In this document: one piece after another, positions 1-9,535 of the stretch | Layout: each line of letters begins with the position of its first letter | Numbering within the stretch: the first letter of the stretch is position 1 | Assembly: GCF_002196515.1 (NCBI RefSeq) | Contig: NZ_CP018835.1 | Coordinates: 1,302,001 to 1,366,000, forward strand | Length of the DNA stretch: 64,000 nt | Reading direction: 5' to 3' | Source: Vibrio gazogenes | GTDB taxonomy: Bacteria; Pseudomonadota; Gammaproteobacteria; Enterobacterales; Vibrionaceae | The notes under the pieces: model-generated | Databases searched by the model: none | What the model was told of the DNA's origin: nothing | What the model saw: only the letters and a program-made list of their open reading frames with translations | Translations under genes and position numbers: made by a program

Positions 1-43
1 CCACTATTGGATTTTCACCACAATCAGATCTCAGGCAGAACGA

Positions 44-65
44 GTTAACACATCATGGTGTTAAC
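44..65. repeat. 8-bp perfect inverted repeat at the end of the first reb gene
   Basis: GTTAACAC and GTGTTAAC are separated by six bases. The right arm includes the TAA stop of the adjacent RebB-like gene. There is no T tract on the reb strand, so it is a weak terminator candidate; it could equally be a protein-binding palindrome between reb genes. Confidence 0.4.
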
Positions 66-321
66 CTTTTTCAATGATGCCTTCAGCACCCCGCCCAATG
101 ACGGAAGAACCGATGGCCATCAAAGAATTGACGCCCTGCACGGTCGCGGCCTGCATGGTAATCTGAGCCTGTTGTTGCGCCGCTGTTGCATTATGTGCTG
201 CATTACTTAATGCATGGCTGGTTGACATCAGCAGGTTGCCCATTGCCATCGCGGGAGTTTCCCCGACAACTTTTGTATTCACCTGTGTTACAGAATCGGT
301 GATTTGTTCATTCACTGGCAT
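61..321 (-). CDS. RebB-family R-body protein
   Basis: An 86-residue small protein of the RebB (R-body / 'killing trait') family. R-bodies are coiled protein ribbons that form in the cytoplasm and can extend abruptly. The family pattern is visible: an N-terminal D-x-VTQVN segment, then PAMAMGNLL, then an Ala/Gln-rich amphipathic helix (AAHNATAAQQQAQ) and a C-terminal VQGVNSLMAIGSS segment. The ATG has TAGGAGA upstream at a good distance. A second homologue lies 23 bp upstream on the same strand, so the two look co-transcribed. The cluster probably continues past the left edge. Assignment to the family is firm; whether real R-bodies form is inferred. Confidence 0.82.
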   Translation of the reverse strand: MPVNEQITDSVTQVNTKVVGETPAMAMGNLLMSTSHALSNAAHNATAAQQQAQITMQAATVQGVNSLMAIGSSVIGRGAEGIIEKG

Positions 322-344
322 AATATTCTCCTACGTTCACTGAA

Positions 345-620
345 TTAGCTTTTCTTCTTACTACTCTGTTCTAGAATGAGCTCGACACTACGACCGACAA
401 TTGCACTACCGGTACTCAGCAATGAATTGACACCCTGTACTGTCGAGGTCTGGTGGACCAAAGTTCCCTGCTGGTTCGCGCTTACACTGCTGTGCGCTGT
501 CAGCCCCATCGCATGGCTCGTGGAAATCAGCAGATTCCCAATCGCCGCAGCCGGTGTACTGCCAACGGCTTCCGTGTTGACTTGGGTTACCGAATCAGTA
601 ACCGCATCATTTACTGGCAT
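345..620 (-). CDS. RebB-family R-body protein, second copy
   Basis: A 91-residue paralogue of the neighbouring RebB protein, starting MPVNDAVTDSVTQVN and ending with a Lys/Ser-rich tail. The open frame extends 15 codons further upstream, but the ATG at 620 is preceded by AAGAGGAG seven bases away and aligns with the start of the neighbour, so I choose it. The central TPAAAIGNLLISTSHAM and VQGVNSLLSTGSAIVGRS segments match the family. R-bodies in Caedibacter and Azorhizobium are built from several such small subunits, so two paralogues side by side fits a structural operon. Confidence 0.8.
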   Translation of the reverse strand: MPVNDAVTDSVTQVNTEAVGSTPAAAIGNLLISTSHAMGLTAHSSVSANQQGTLVHQTSTVQGVNSLLSTGSAIVGRSVELILEQSSKKKS

Positions 621-672
621 AGATATGCTCCTCTTAGTCATGAAAGATGACGATTCATCCTTCAAAGCCGGT

Positions 673-879
673 TCAGGACGACGAACTTTTCAGTGCAATG
701 GCGTAAATCAAACTCGAACTTAGTGCAGTGTTGGTTACGACAATTGTCTGTATCTGCTGCTGAACCTGAGTTGCATTCTCTGCGGCTCTGCCAAGTGAGG
801 CAGCAACCAAATTCAACTGCGTGTTTCGTGAAACCTTGGGTGTCAATTCGCTTAACAACTTCTGAACATCAATTTCCAT
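673..879 (-). CDS. short RebB-like protein
   Basis: A protein of about 68 residues, starting MEIDVQKLLSELTPKVSRN, which shares the helical Gln/Ala-rich part of the RebB proteins next to it (LGRAAENATQVQQQIQTI) but lacks a clear N-terminal DSVTQVN. Two upstream in-frame starts exist (879 is chosen because AGGA lies 13 bases upstream; starts at 900 and 918 have poor ribosome sites). It lies first in the reb row on this strand. It may be a minor R-body subunit or assembly factor comparable to the extra small reb genes known elsewhere; this role is inferred from position. Confidence 0.6.
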   Translation of the reverse strand: MEIDVQKLLSELTPKVSRNTQLNLVAASLGRAAENATQVQQQIQTIVVTNTALSSSLIYAIALKSSSS

Positions 880-992
880 CTTCCGGCTTCCTGACGCCAT
901 CCTGTGACTGAGTTTCATATTAGAAGTAAGGCGATTGGATAACTTGGCTTAACGGATGAATAATCACGGCTGATCTAGCAATAAATCGGTGA

Positions 993-2171
993 TTAGTGGG
1001 CGACGAAATAGTCGTGTTCCCGGCGTTGTTCTTGTCGGAACTCTCTTGGCGTACAACCGGTATAACGTTTGAACATTTTTTCAAAATGACTGAGGTCGCC
1101 AAATCCGGCACTCATACACACATCGGTGATCTTGATCAGTGGGTTGGTCATAATCAGACGTTGGGCTTCACGGATCCGGAGCTGACACAGCATCGATTTA
1201 AATGAAGAGCCCAGATGTTCTCGGAACAAATATGATAAATGAGAGGCACTGGTATAACTGGCGGCGGCGATTTGGCTCAAAGAGATGTCTTCGTGGAAGT
1301 GTTCACTTAAAAACAGTAATGCTTTGGTTAATGCCGGATGCATGTTGGTCCATGATGATTGCTCATGACGGAGTAAATGCTCGATCAAATCTACTTTTGG
1401 CGTTGCTTTTTGACAGAGTCCTAAACGCGCCAGATCATCCGTGGTGATCTCTGTTTGATCCAATGAAGTAATTAACAATAGTATATTTTGTAACTGGCTA
1501 ATATTGCCGGGCCACTCATATTGTTTCAGTTGCTCCCAGGCATCATCAGAAAATAAAACTTGGCGTTCAAATCGGCCCAAGATGTATTGGATATGCTGTT
1601 CTATATCTTGTTTTCTCTCACGTAATGGTGGCAAGTGAAAATTAAACTGAGGTACGGAAGAACCTAATATTTTGGCAATAAACTGTTGTTCCGAAGGTAA
1701 GTTATAAAAAGGTTCTGTACAGGAGACAATTAAGCGAATTTTATTTTTTATTAATGCGTCCTGAAATGAATCTTGTGTTAATAAAAAAATCAGTTCGTCT
1801 TTGAACGAGGGTTCTAATTTATCGACTTCTTCCAGATAAATAGAACCATTCCCAATTTGCTCAATACAATGACACAGATAGTCACGATAGGTTTGCGCAT
1901 TATGAAGATTGGCGGGAATACAGATGAACGGTTCTCGGGAGCGTGCACTGTGATAGTGGATATTAAATGCCACATCTTTTTTTTCACACCCCGTTTCACC
2001 AGAGATGAAAACAGGAAAATTGACTTCTGAGGCAAAGCGAATTTGTTGTTTAATCCGCTTCATTAAATTCGAATCACCAAGAATAGGATAGAAAAAATTT
2101 TTATCGTGATTGACAGTTTCAGAGGTACGCGATGTAGATGAATTGTATAAGTGATATGTCTTATTTATCAT
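993..2171 (-). CDS. chimeric AAA+ (NtrC-like) / AraC-type transcriptional regulator
   Basis: A 392-residue regulator with two parts. Residues about 28-250 resemble the central AAA+ domain of sigma-54 activators: a degenerate Walker A (GETGCEKK, 58-65), a Walker B-like GSIYLEEVDKL (109-119), PPLRERKQDI (181-190) and EWPGNISQLQN (219-229). The GAFTGA loop that contacts sigma-54 is absent, and one Walker A glycine is replaced. Residues about 281-382 form an AraC-type double helix-turn-helix (ISLSQIAAASYTSASHLSYLF, then ITDVCMSAGFGDLSHFEKMFK). It therefore probably binds DNA through the AraC part. It lies directly upstream of the reb genes on the same strand and is the obvious candidate for controlling them. 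AAGGAAT precedes the ATG. Confidence 0.75.
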   Translation of the reverse strand: MINKTYHLYNSSTSRTSETVNHDKNFFYPILGDSNLMKRIKQQIRFASEVNFPVFISGETGCEKKDVAFNIHYHSARSREPFICIPANLHNAQTYRDYLCHCIEQIGNGSIYLEEVDKLEPSFKDELIFLLTQDSFQDALIKNKIRLIVSCTEPFYNLPSEQQFIAKILGSSVPQFNFHLPPLRERKQDIEQHIQYILGRFERQVLFSDDAWEQLKQYEWPGNISQLQNILLLITSLDQTEITTDDLARLGLCQKATPKVDLIEHLLRHEQSSWTNMHPALTKALLFLSEHFHEDISLSQIAAASYTSASHLSYLFREHLGSSFKSMLCQLRIREAQRLIMTNPLIKITDVCMSAGFGDLSHFEKMFKRYTGCTPREFRQEQRREHDYFVAH

Positions 2172-2593
2172 TGTTTAATTCCTTTTATTTACCATTGACG
2201 TCAGCGTTTTATGCTAAACGGGACAATCTAGTTAATATTGGAATTTACAATGATCTTTACGGTTTAAATGATGTTCATAATATTTATACACATTGTGATT
2301 TTTCGCCACTAATTATCATCAATAACATTTAAAACATTAATATTTATATCAAATTTGTGACTGTTATTTTATTATTTAGGTACTTTATCATTTAGTTAAT
2401 TTATCATTAATGATGCATTCATTAATTTAATGTTGCTAGAACGATTCTATCGCTTAAGTCAAGACAATCACTGTACCTTTATGATATTGATTAGAAAATA
2501 GTGTTCCTTTTAATGTAATCCATGGAAGAACACCTCGAATGGATCATATTCTTTATCGTTTTTTACCATCTCGTTCATCGTTAATATTCGTTT
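2172..2593. other. AT-rich non-coding region upstream of the regulator
   Basis: No convincing ORF or RNA gene. It is very AT-rich and presumably carries the promoter of the AAA+/AraC regulator on the minus strand. A short plus-strand frame at 2138-2332 overlaps the start of that regulator and has no recognisable product. Confidence 0.4.
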
Positions 2594-2759
2594 TATACCC
2601 AAATGACCTCAAGATGCAGTTTCAGCGAGAATCACTGGGCTCAGAGGCAAGGCAGAGATTTGAGTCATAGCCATTCTATGGCGAGAATCTCTAACACAGT
2701 CTCTGAGTTCAGTGAACTCGCCCTCCGGGAGTGCTTCATCTTGAGGTTACTTGGGTATA
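2594..2759. repeat. 166-bp Vibrio-type inverted-repeat element
   Basis: The ends are imperfect inverted repeats of about 26 bp, starting TATACCCAAATGACCTCAAG and ending with the complement (CATCTTGAGGTTACTTGGG TATA), with three mismatches. The interior holds further short palindromes (for example around the repeated GAGAATCTC and TGAACTC segments). Elements with TATACCCAAG-type ends are familiar from Vibrio genomes as non-autonomous palindromic repeats. No coding capacity. Confidence 0.65.
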
Positions 2760-2783
2760 TATGAGATTTTATCAGTGTATACT

Positions 2784-3188
2784 TAGGGGCTGTTGATCTG
2801 TCGTGGTTGAATTTTGTTCAATCTGAACGGGTATTGATCGCGGCTCGGGGCATGCCGCTTAGCTATCCTAAGCAAAGACAGCGATTGACATGGACAAGTC
2901 AAACTCAAACGCGGGCTCGGCCACTCATTCAAGTTCGCAACCATCATCAAATGAGTATTACCCATATCATTAAAGCCAATTCAGACTTCGCTGGAAATGC
3001 TCAGCCAAGCTGAATACTCAATCGGTCTGAAAATAGCCAGTTCCGGATGGGAAAGAGCAAATTTACCACCGTAACAAGCTGAGTCATATACAATCTATTT
3101 GGCTCACGAGACAATCCAGCTCTTTTCTGCCCGAATAAGAAGCTGTCTCGTGAGCCATTCCCTTGATCTTCAAGTACTCCGCCCCTCA
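2784..3188. repeat. insertion-sequence-like remnant with TAGGGGCTGTTGA end
   Basis: The left end, TAGGGGCTGTTGATC, is closely similar to the ends of two other elements in this window (24609 and 47834, the latter inverted); similarity then falls away after about 30 bases. The right side ends GCCCCTCA at 3181-3188. It shares the internal string TATCCTAAGCAAA with the element at 24609-24811. No transposase frame survives, so I read it as a decayed insertion sequence or a related non-autonomous copy. Boundaries are approximate. Confidence 0.45.
3100..3157. repeat. 14-bp perfect hairpin downstream of the PTS gene
   Basis: TGGCTCACGAGACA at 3100-3113 and its exact complement at 3144-3157 enclose a 30-base loop that itself contains AGCTC/AGCTT. 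It lies 79 bp past the stop of the EIIBC gene. No T tract follows on either strand, so it may be a processing/stability hairpin or part of the repeat remnant rather than an intrinsic terminator. Confidence 0.5.
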
Positions 3189-3235
3189 AATTAAATCAGG
3201 AACAAAGAATTATCTGCTCTGATTCTTCTCACCCG

Positions 3236-4672
<1,437 letters not shown>

Positions 4673-4705
4673 TCACATTATTTATCAATTCACATACCGA
4701 GGAGC

Positions 4706-4785
4706 AAAAAAAAACCTGAAAGAGTACGTTCACATGTCAATGAACCAACTCTTTCAGGTTTTGCCCGCTTTCACGGTAACAATCC
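4706..4785 (-). promoter_or_regulatory. RAT antiterminator plus overlapping terminator, EIIBC leader (RAT1)
   Basis: On the minus strand GGATTGTTAC begins the ribonucleic antiterminator (4785-4757), which ends GGGCAAAACC. Its 3' end overlaps the ascending arm of a terminator (AACCTGAAAGAG ... CTCTTTCAGGTT, followed by nine T) at about 4762-4706. This is the arrangement of the E. coli bgl leader, where a BglG/LicT protein bound to the RAT prevents terminator folding. The EIIBC start is about 43 bases downstream. Confidence 0.9.
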
Positions 4786-4924
4786 AATATGAATACGTTT
4801 TACCTTCTCTTATTCAATCAAACAATGAAGAACAATAGCGATTGTGATACGGATCAGTTAAAGATTTAATTTCTTAGCCATTGAGCGATGTGTTTATCGC
4901 GCAGAAGCCTGCTTGCTTGCCCCG

Positions 4925-5926
4925 TTATACTTTATATTGTGCAATCTCATGGAACAGTTGCTTTGATAGCTTCTCTAGCTTATCCGCTTGAGCTATCCCC
5001 TGAGTTGATTCCTGTTTCAATTGGCTTGAAACAGTCTTAATCGATTCTAGCTTTTGACTGACATCCCCAGTCACATGAGACTGCTCATGTGCCGCTGAAG
5101 TAATCTGTATTGTCATCTGACTCATTTCTCCAACCGACGTATTAATCTGGTCAAGACACTGGCTTGTCGAAACAACATCATCAACACACCGTCCGGTCAA
5201 ATCGTAGCTGTTTTGCATCATACTCGCGACTCGATTGGTTGAACGATGAAGCTTCTCAATTTTATCTTTAATTTCCTCGGTAGATACATGTGTCCGTTGG
5301 GATAGCACTCTGACTTCATCTGCAACCACAGCAAAACCACGGCCCTGTTCACCGGCTCTGGCCGCTTCAATGGCTGCGTTCAATGCCAATAAATTCGTCT
5401 GTTCAGCAATATCGCGAATCGTGACAAGAATCGATTCAATTTGCTGACTATCTTGTTCAAGCAAGCGAATATCATGAATTGATTTTTCCAGTTCCGTAGA
5501 TAACTGTTGAATCGATGTTTCACTCTTAGACATTAATCCGACACCGTCGTTACACATTTCTACACATTGGTGGCACGACCCCGATGTCAACTCGGCATTT
5601 CTGTAAACCTCTAAGGCTGAACTGGATAATTCAGAAACGGCTGTCGCAATTAAAGTAATATTTTCTTCCTGACCGGCAATCTCATTTCCCTGATGCTCCG
5701 AAGCATCCGAAATGTGATGTGATTCTTCAGTCAACTCTCGTGTAACTTGATTAATATGCTTGACCAGTGAATGAATCCGATCAATGAACGCGTTGAAGTT
5801 GGCAGCAAATTCACCGACTTCATCCTGATTATCGATGGGAATTCGCTTGGATAAATCGGCATCTCCGGAAGCAATATCCATGAGCGCCTCATTCACTCGG
5901 TCAAACTTTTTGAAAATGCCGAACAC
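4925..5926 (-). CDS. chemoreceptor C-terminal part (HAMP + signalling domain), frameshifted
   Basis: The HAMP and cytoplasmic signalling part of a methyl-accepting chemotaxis protein, 333 codons from a GTG. It starts in the middle of the second membrane helix region ([30 protein letters not shown] is HAMP) and carries the hairpin-tip pattern [22 protein letters not shown] and [10 protein letters not shown]. It is out of frame with the sensor half directly upstream. Adding one G to a six-G run (5963-5968) would rejoin them into a normal receptor of about 630 residues. As it stands it lacks a sensor and membrane anchor. It could be a decayed gene, a phase-off state, or a sequencing error. Confidence 0.8.
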   Translation of the reverse strand: MFGIFKKFDRVNEALMDIASGDADLSKRIPIDNQDEVGEFAANFNAFIDRIHSLVKHINQVTRELTEESHHISDASEHQGNEIAGQEENITLIATAVSELSSSALEVYRNAELTSGSCHQCVEMCNDGVGLMSKSETSIQQLSTELEKSIHDIRLLEQDSQQIESILVTIRDIAEQTNLLALNAAIEAARAGEQGRGFAVVADEVRVLSQRTHVSTEEIKDKIEKLHRSTNRVASMMQNSYDLTGRCVDDVVSTSQCLDQINTSVGEMSQMTIQITSAAHEQSHVTGDVSQKLESIKTVSSQLKQESTQGIAQADKLEKLSKQLFHEIAQYKV

Positions 5927-5934
5927 AAGTAAAC

Positions 5935-6825
5935 TTAACCCGAGAATACCAAATAGAATAATCCCCCCGCAATAAATAACTGCTTCATGAAATATTCATT
6001 CACAGGCTGATAGATCAATGAATCCTCAACAGTAAAAACCAGCACCCAGTCCATATCAGGAACAATAAAAGGAATCAGAGTAAAAACCCGACCTTTTTTA
6101 GTCACCGATTTCCGAAAACTATGCTGCTCTGCTTTTACAAATAATTTTTCACCTGTTGACGTTGAATTAAAACTAGATAGGTTCCTCATCACCAGTTTAT
6201 ATTTAGGATGGAAAATAATAAAACCATCCCGGTTGACGACCATCGCATCACTTCCGGTTGGAACTTTGATTTGAAAAGCTTCTTTCATAAAACGTTCTAA
6301 AGAAAATACCCCGGCTACCACACCTGAAAACTGGCCATTGATATAGAGCGGAGTGGAGAGCGACATCGAAAAAGTATTCGAATGTCCATCTGAATAAGGT
6401 AAAGAAATCAAGTCGGATCTGGTATTCAGTGCTCGTTTGACCCACTTCGTATCACCGGAAATCGACGCTCCCCCTTGGCTATATTTCACATCTCCGTTAG
6501 CATCAATTAAATACAGACTATCGAATCCCAGTTGTTTAAAGTGATGCTTAAATATTGCATCAACTTGTTGATCGGGTTGGCTGATTGAATCACGGACGAT
6601 CGCCAAATTATTCTGATGATATTTAAACCAATTGGATATAAGCTTTGAATGCGTTTCCAACAGACTTTCACTTTGATCCAACACAGCTTGATTACGATTT
6701 CGTTCAAAAGTCCCATAGCTTAGATAAGTTAAGATCAATGTCGTGGTAATAATAAAAAAAGTCGATGTGAAGATTATTTTTGATTTCAAATTGAATTTAA
6801 CTATATGAAAGAAATTCGCATTCAT
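5935..6825 (-). CDS. chemoreceptor N-terminal part (dCache sensor), frameshifted
   Basis: The sensor half of a chemoreceptor, 296 codons. A membrane helix near residues 15-36 is followed by a periplasmic dCache-like domain ([15 protein letters not shown], then [25 protein letters not shown], then [16 protein letters not shown]) and the start of the second helix ([16 protein letters not shown]), where the frame ends. The rest of the receptor continues one base out of frame. The gene has its own RAT/terminator leader, so it belongs to the same antitermination regulon as the sulfatases, suggesting that it senses the same substrate family. Confidence 0.8.
   Translation of the reverse strand: MNANFFHIVKFNLKSKIIFTSTFFIITTTLILTYLSYGTFERNRNQAVLDQSESLLETHSKLISNWFKYHQNNLAIVRDSISQPDQQVDAIFKHHFKQLGFDSLYLIDANGDVKYSQGGASISGDTKWVKRALNTRSDLISLPYSDGHSNTFSMSLSTPLYINGQFSGVVAGVFSLERFMKEAFQIKVPTGSDAMVVNRDGFIIFHPKYKLVMRNLSSFNSTSTGEKLFVKAEQHSFRKSVTKKGRVFTLIPFIVPDMDWVLVFTVEDSLIYQPVNEYFMKQLFIAGGLFYLVFSG
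5963..5968 (-). other. G6 homopolymer at the chemoreceptor frameshift
   Basis: Six C on the plus strand (six G in the mRNA) lie just before the premature TAA of the sensor half. With seven G the reading becomes [22 protein letters not shown] and runs straight into the HAMP part; with six the frame stops. A slippage-prone tract at exactly the break point is compatible with phase variation. Confidence 0.65.
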
Positions 6826-6928
6826 TGCTCTTATTCCAATGTCATTAAGCTGTTTACATAGGTGTCAGTTGGCTCAAAAACCAACACACAATCGATAATC
6901 AAATACAATCAAGCTATTAAAAACAAAT

Positions 6929-7001
6929 AAAAAAACCCAAACAAATACATTCCAAAAAAGGAACTTTGTTTGGGTTTTGCCTGATTGAACAGTAACAATC
7001 C
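6929..7001 (-). promoter_or_regulatory. RAT antiterminator plus terminator, chemoreceptor leader (RAT2)
   Basis: On the minus strand the RAT runs 7001-6973, beginning GGATTGTTACTG and ending CAGGCAAAACC. The overlapping terminator pairs AACCCAAACAAA with TTTGTTTGGGTT and ends in a T run at about 6930. The chemoreceptor start is about 105 bases downstream. Confidence 0.9.
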
Positions 7002-7399
7002 GATGTGTGGTTACTTAACCCTAATGATAATAGGCAAAGCAACTAAATTGTGTCTGAGTTTTATCACAAATGATCACAAGGTCAATAACCATCCCATAAA
7101 AAGTGATCCTAAACACCAGCAGGAAGCACAAAACCAAGATTCACATCACACTTTATTTAAATTTTATGTAAAAAAATGAGAATTGACATCAATAAATCAG
7201 TATACGCAGCGGGATGAGCCTACACGGGAAAAATAATAATGGTGATACCGAGTTCATCGATTCAATATGTCATCTCCAAATATCGAGAATGATTACAATA
7301 CAAAAAACGTCGAGATAATTGAGATATAGGACTTACATCACAATTAATATGATTAACAATTGATATTTTTAATACAGACGCGTAATTTTCGTGAGTCAA
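7002..7399. promoter_or_regulatory. divergent promoter region between chemoreceptor and sulfatase
   Basis: About 400 non-coding bases lie between two divergent RAT leaders, so promoters for both directions must sit here. Half-sites resembling CRP boxes (GATCACA near 7072, ATCACAA near 7339) are present but no full palindrome was found. No ORF of note. Confidence 0.4.
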
Positions 7400-7485
7400 G
7401 GATTGTAACTACATTCTGTAGGTAGGCAAAACCTGAACCTGAATTTCTTCATCTACGAGGAGATTCAGGTTCAGGTTTTTTTTTT
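7400..7485 (+). promoter_or_regulatory. RAT antiterminator plus terminator, sulfatase leader (RAT3)
   Basis: The RAT at 7400-7433 begins GGATTGTAAC and ends GTAGGCAAAACC; it is 34 nt, slightly longer than the other copies, with a CTAC/GTAG inner stem. The terminator pairs ACCTGAACCTGAAT with ATTCAGGTTCAGGT and ends in nine T (to 7485). The sulfatase start is about 113 bases downstream. It is the only copy on the plus strand. Confidence 0.88.
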
Positions 7486-7597
7486 GCCTTAATCCATCAG
7501 AATTCTATTTCTATTATGTTGTACAAACGATTGTCGCTCTATTTTCTTCAATGCAATACACCTTGCACTACAAGAATCATGTAAAGAAGGTATCACT

Positions 7598-9313
7598 ATG
7601 AAAAATATGAAAAATATTGCTCCGACACTAATTGCTTTGGCCTGTTCTCAGGCCATCGGTAATTATGCAACTGCTGCTACACAACCCTCGGATTCATCAT
7701 CAGCAAAACGCCCCAATATTGTCTACATCATCGTCGATGACCAGCGCTACGATGCGATGGGTTTTATCAATGATGAGGCGGTTACGCCCAATATGGATAA
7801 ACTGGCTAAGAATGGCGTATATTTTAAAAATGCCTTTGTGACTACATCTTTAAGTGGCCCGAGCCGGGCAAGTGTTCTGACCGGGATGTACGCTCACAAT
7901 CACGGTATGGTGGACAACAATAAAAATCCGGATGTTTACAAACTTCACTATTTCCCTGAAGAACTCAAGAAAGTCGGTTACCAAACCGGTTTCTTCGGTA
8001 AGTGGCACTTTGGTGGCGTAGAAAAAGAAGGCAAACCGGGATTTGCCGGTTTTGATCGCTGGATCAGCTTTATTGGCAGTAATTCTCAAGGGAACTACTA
8101 TCCGGTTGATATGCTCGGTAGACCTTCGATGCTCAATGTTGACGGCAAAGAAGTTAAACAGAAAGGTTACATTACGGATGAGTTAACCGATTACGCAATC
8201 GACTGGCTTGATCATCGTGATAAGAGTAAGCCTTTCATGCTTTATCTTGGTCACAAAGGGGTTCATGCCGACTTCCTGCCCGCACCGCGTCACTATGGAA
8301 AATTAGCCGGAAAAACATTCAAAAAACCAGATACTTATGCCAATACTGAAGAAAACTATAAAGGCAAACCGCGCTGGGTCAAAGACCAACGCAATAGCTG
8401 GCATGGCGTAGATTATCCGTATAATAGCAATCTGGATATGGATCAGTTTAAACGAAATTATTACGAAACCCTGATGTCCGTTGATGATAGTGTCGGCCGA
8501 GTTCAGCAGTATCTGAAAGACCATAATCTGGATAAAAACACTGTGATCATGGTAATGGGAGATAATGGATTCATGTTCGGAGAGCATGGCCTGATCGACA
8601 AACGCAATGCCTATGAAGAATCGATCCGTGTACCTCTGATTGCCGCAGGTCCCGGTTTTGATAAAGGCCGTGTTGTTGAAGATGTCGTTGCCAATATTGA
8701 TATCGCACCAACCATTCTCGATGCCGCTCACATAAAAGTTCCGAGTAATTATGATGGTTCCAGTTTCTTACCACTCGCCTCAGGAAAAAAACCAGCAACC
8801 CCTCGGAGCAAATCGTTTGTCTATGAATATTTCTGGGAATATAAATTCCCTTATACACCAACAACATTTGCGATCCGCAATGAGCAGTATAAATATATCC
8901 AATATTACGGTTTATGGGACACCGAAGAACTCTATGATCTTCAGGCCGATCCGCATGAGAAACATAACCTGATCGATTCTCTGGACCCTAAACTCATTAA
9001 CACTAAAGTAGCCTTACGCCACGAGTTGTTCCAGAAGCTAAAAAATCACCAAGGCAAAAATGTTATTCCATACAATACCAGAAAATCGCAAGGGCAAGTG
9101 TTCCGTTACAAAGCCACTGGTCAGAAAGCTGCAGACTTCCCGGATCAATGGATGCGTGATTATGATCCGAGTGACAAATACTTTGGTCTGCGACCTGATA
9201 TGGTAGACAAAGCCAAGAAACTCGCACCACTTTCCGGTTCTTTAAAGCGTACGAAAGAATACATCAAGACGCACTATATGATGGACCAGAAACAAGAAGC
9301 AACTGAGAAGTAA
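7598..9313 (+). CDS. exported Ser-type sulfatase (1)
   Basis: A 571-residue sulfatase that would cleave sulfate esters in the periplasm. A signal peptide covers residues 1-27 (ATAA end). The metal site DDQRYD follows at 47-52, and the activation motif is S86-G-P-S-R90-ASVLTG, so the residue converted to formylglycine is serine rather than cysteine; GDNGFMFGEHG is the second metal region. Ser-type sulfatases need an anSME radical-SAM enzyme, and one is encoded nearby. The stretch around the motif (SRASVLTGMYAHNHG) recalls GlcNAc-6-sulfatases, but substrate is only a guess. It is preceded by RAT3. Alone on the plus strand among minus-strand regulon members. Confidence 0.88.
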   Translation: MKNMKNIAPTLIALACSQAIGNYATAATQPSDSSSAKRPNIVYIIVDDQRYDAMGFINDEAVTPNMDKLAKNGVYFKNAFVTTSLSGPSRASVLTGMYAHNHGMVDNNKNPDVYKLHYFPEELKKVGYQTGFFGKWHFGGVEKEGKPGFAGFDRWISFIGSNSQGNYYPVDMLGRPSMLNVDGKEVKQKGYITDELTDYAIDWLDHRDKSKPFMLYLGHKGVHADFLPAPRHYGKLAGKTFKKPDTYANTEENYKGKPRWVKDQRNSWHGVDYPYNSNLDMDQFKRNYYETLMSVDDSVGRVQQYLKDHNLDKNTVIMVMGDNGFMFGEHGLIDKRNAYEESIRVPLIAAGPGFDKGRVVEDVVANIDIAPTILDAAHIKVPSNYDGSSFLPLASGKKPATPRSKSFVYEYFWEYKFPYTPTTFAIRNEQYKYIQYYGLWDTEELYDLQADPHEKHNLIDSLDPKLINTKVALRHELFQKLKNHQGKNVIPYNTRKSQGQVFRYKATGQKAADFPDQWMRDYDPSDKYFGLRPDMVDKAKKLAPLSGSLKRTKEYIKTHYMMDQKQEATEK

Positions 9314-9334
9314 CTGAGTAACTCACCCCCAATC

Positions 9335-9363
9335 GCCCCTCTCCGGAATATCCGGGGAGGGGC
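9335..9363 (+). terminator. hairpin after sulfatase 1
   Basis: CCCCTCTCCGG, five bases, CCGGGGAGGGG lie 22 bases past the stop. The stem is strong with one G-T-type mismatch, but no clear T run follows, so termination is likely but not certain. Confidence 0.55.
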
Positions 9364-9535
9364 TACTATTTATGCCATCCGATTGTCTTGTGTCGCTCTC
9401 GTTCAAAGGGCTGACCGACTCAAACCAAGACAGTCACCCAGCCGCTCCTTAGCCCAAAAACACTAAAAAGGACTGCCGCAGCAATCCTCCTCTCTAATGA
9501 TTGAAACCACAGATATCGGTAACCTTATACCTTAT

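Noticed and set aside
2807..3013. 68-codon plus-strand frame within the repeat remnant
   Set aside because: Low-complexity basic translation without start signals, inside a region that reads as a decayed element; no similarity to a transposase I know.
6973..7433. Full CRP sites between the divergent RAT leaders
   Set aside because: Only half-sites (TCACA/TGTGA) could be seen; no convincing TGTGA-N6-TCACA palindrome.
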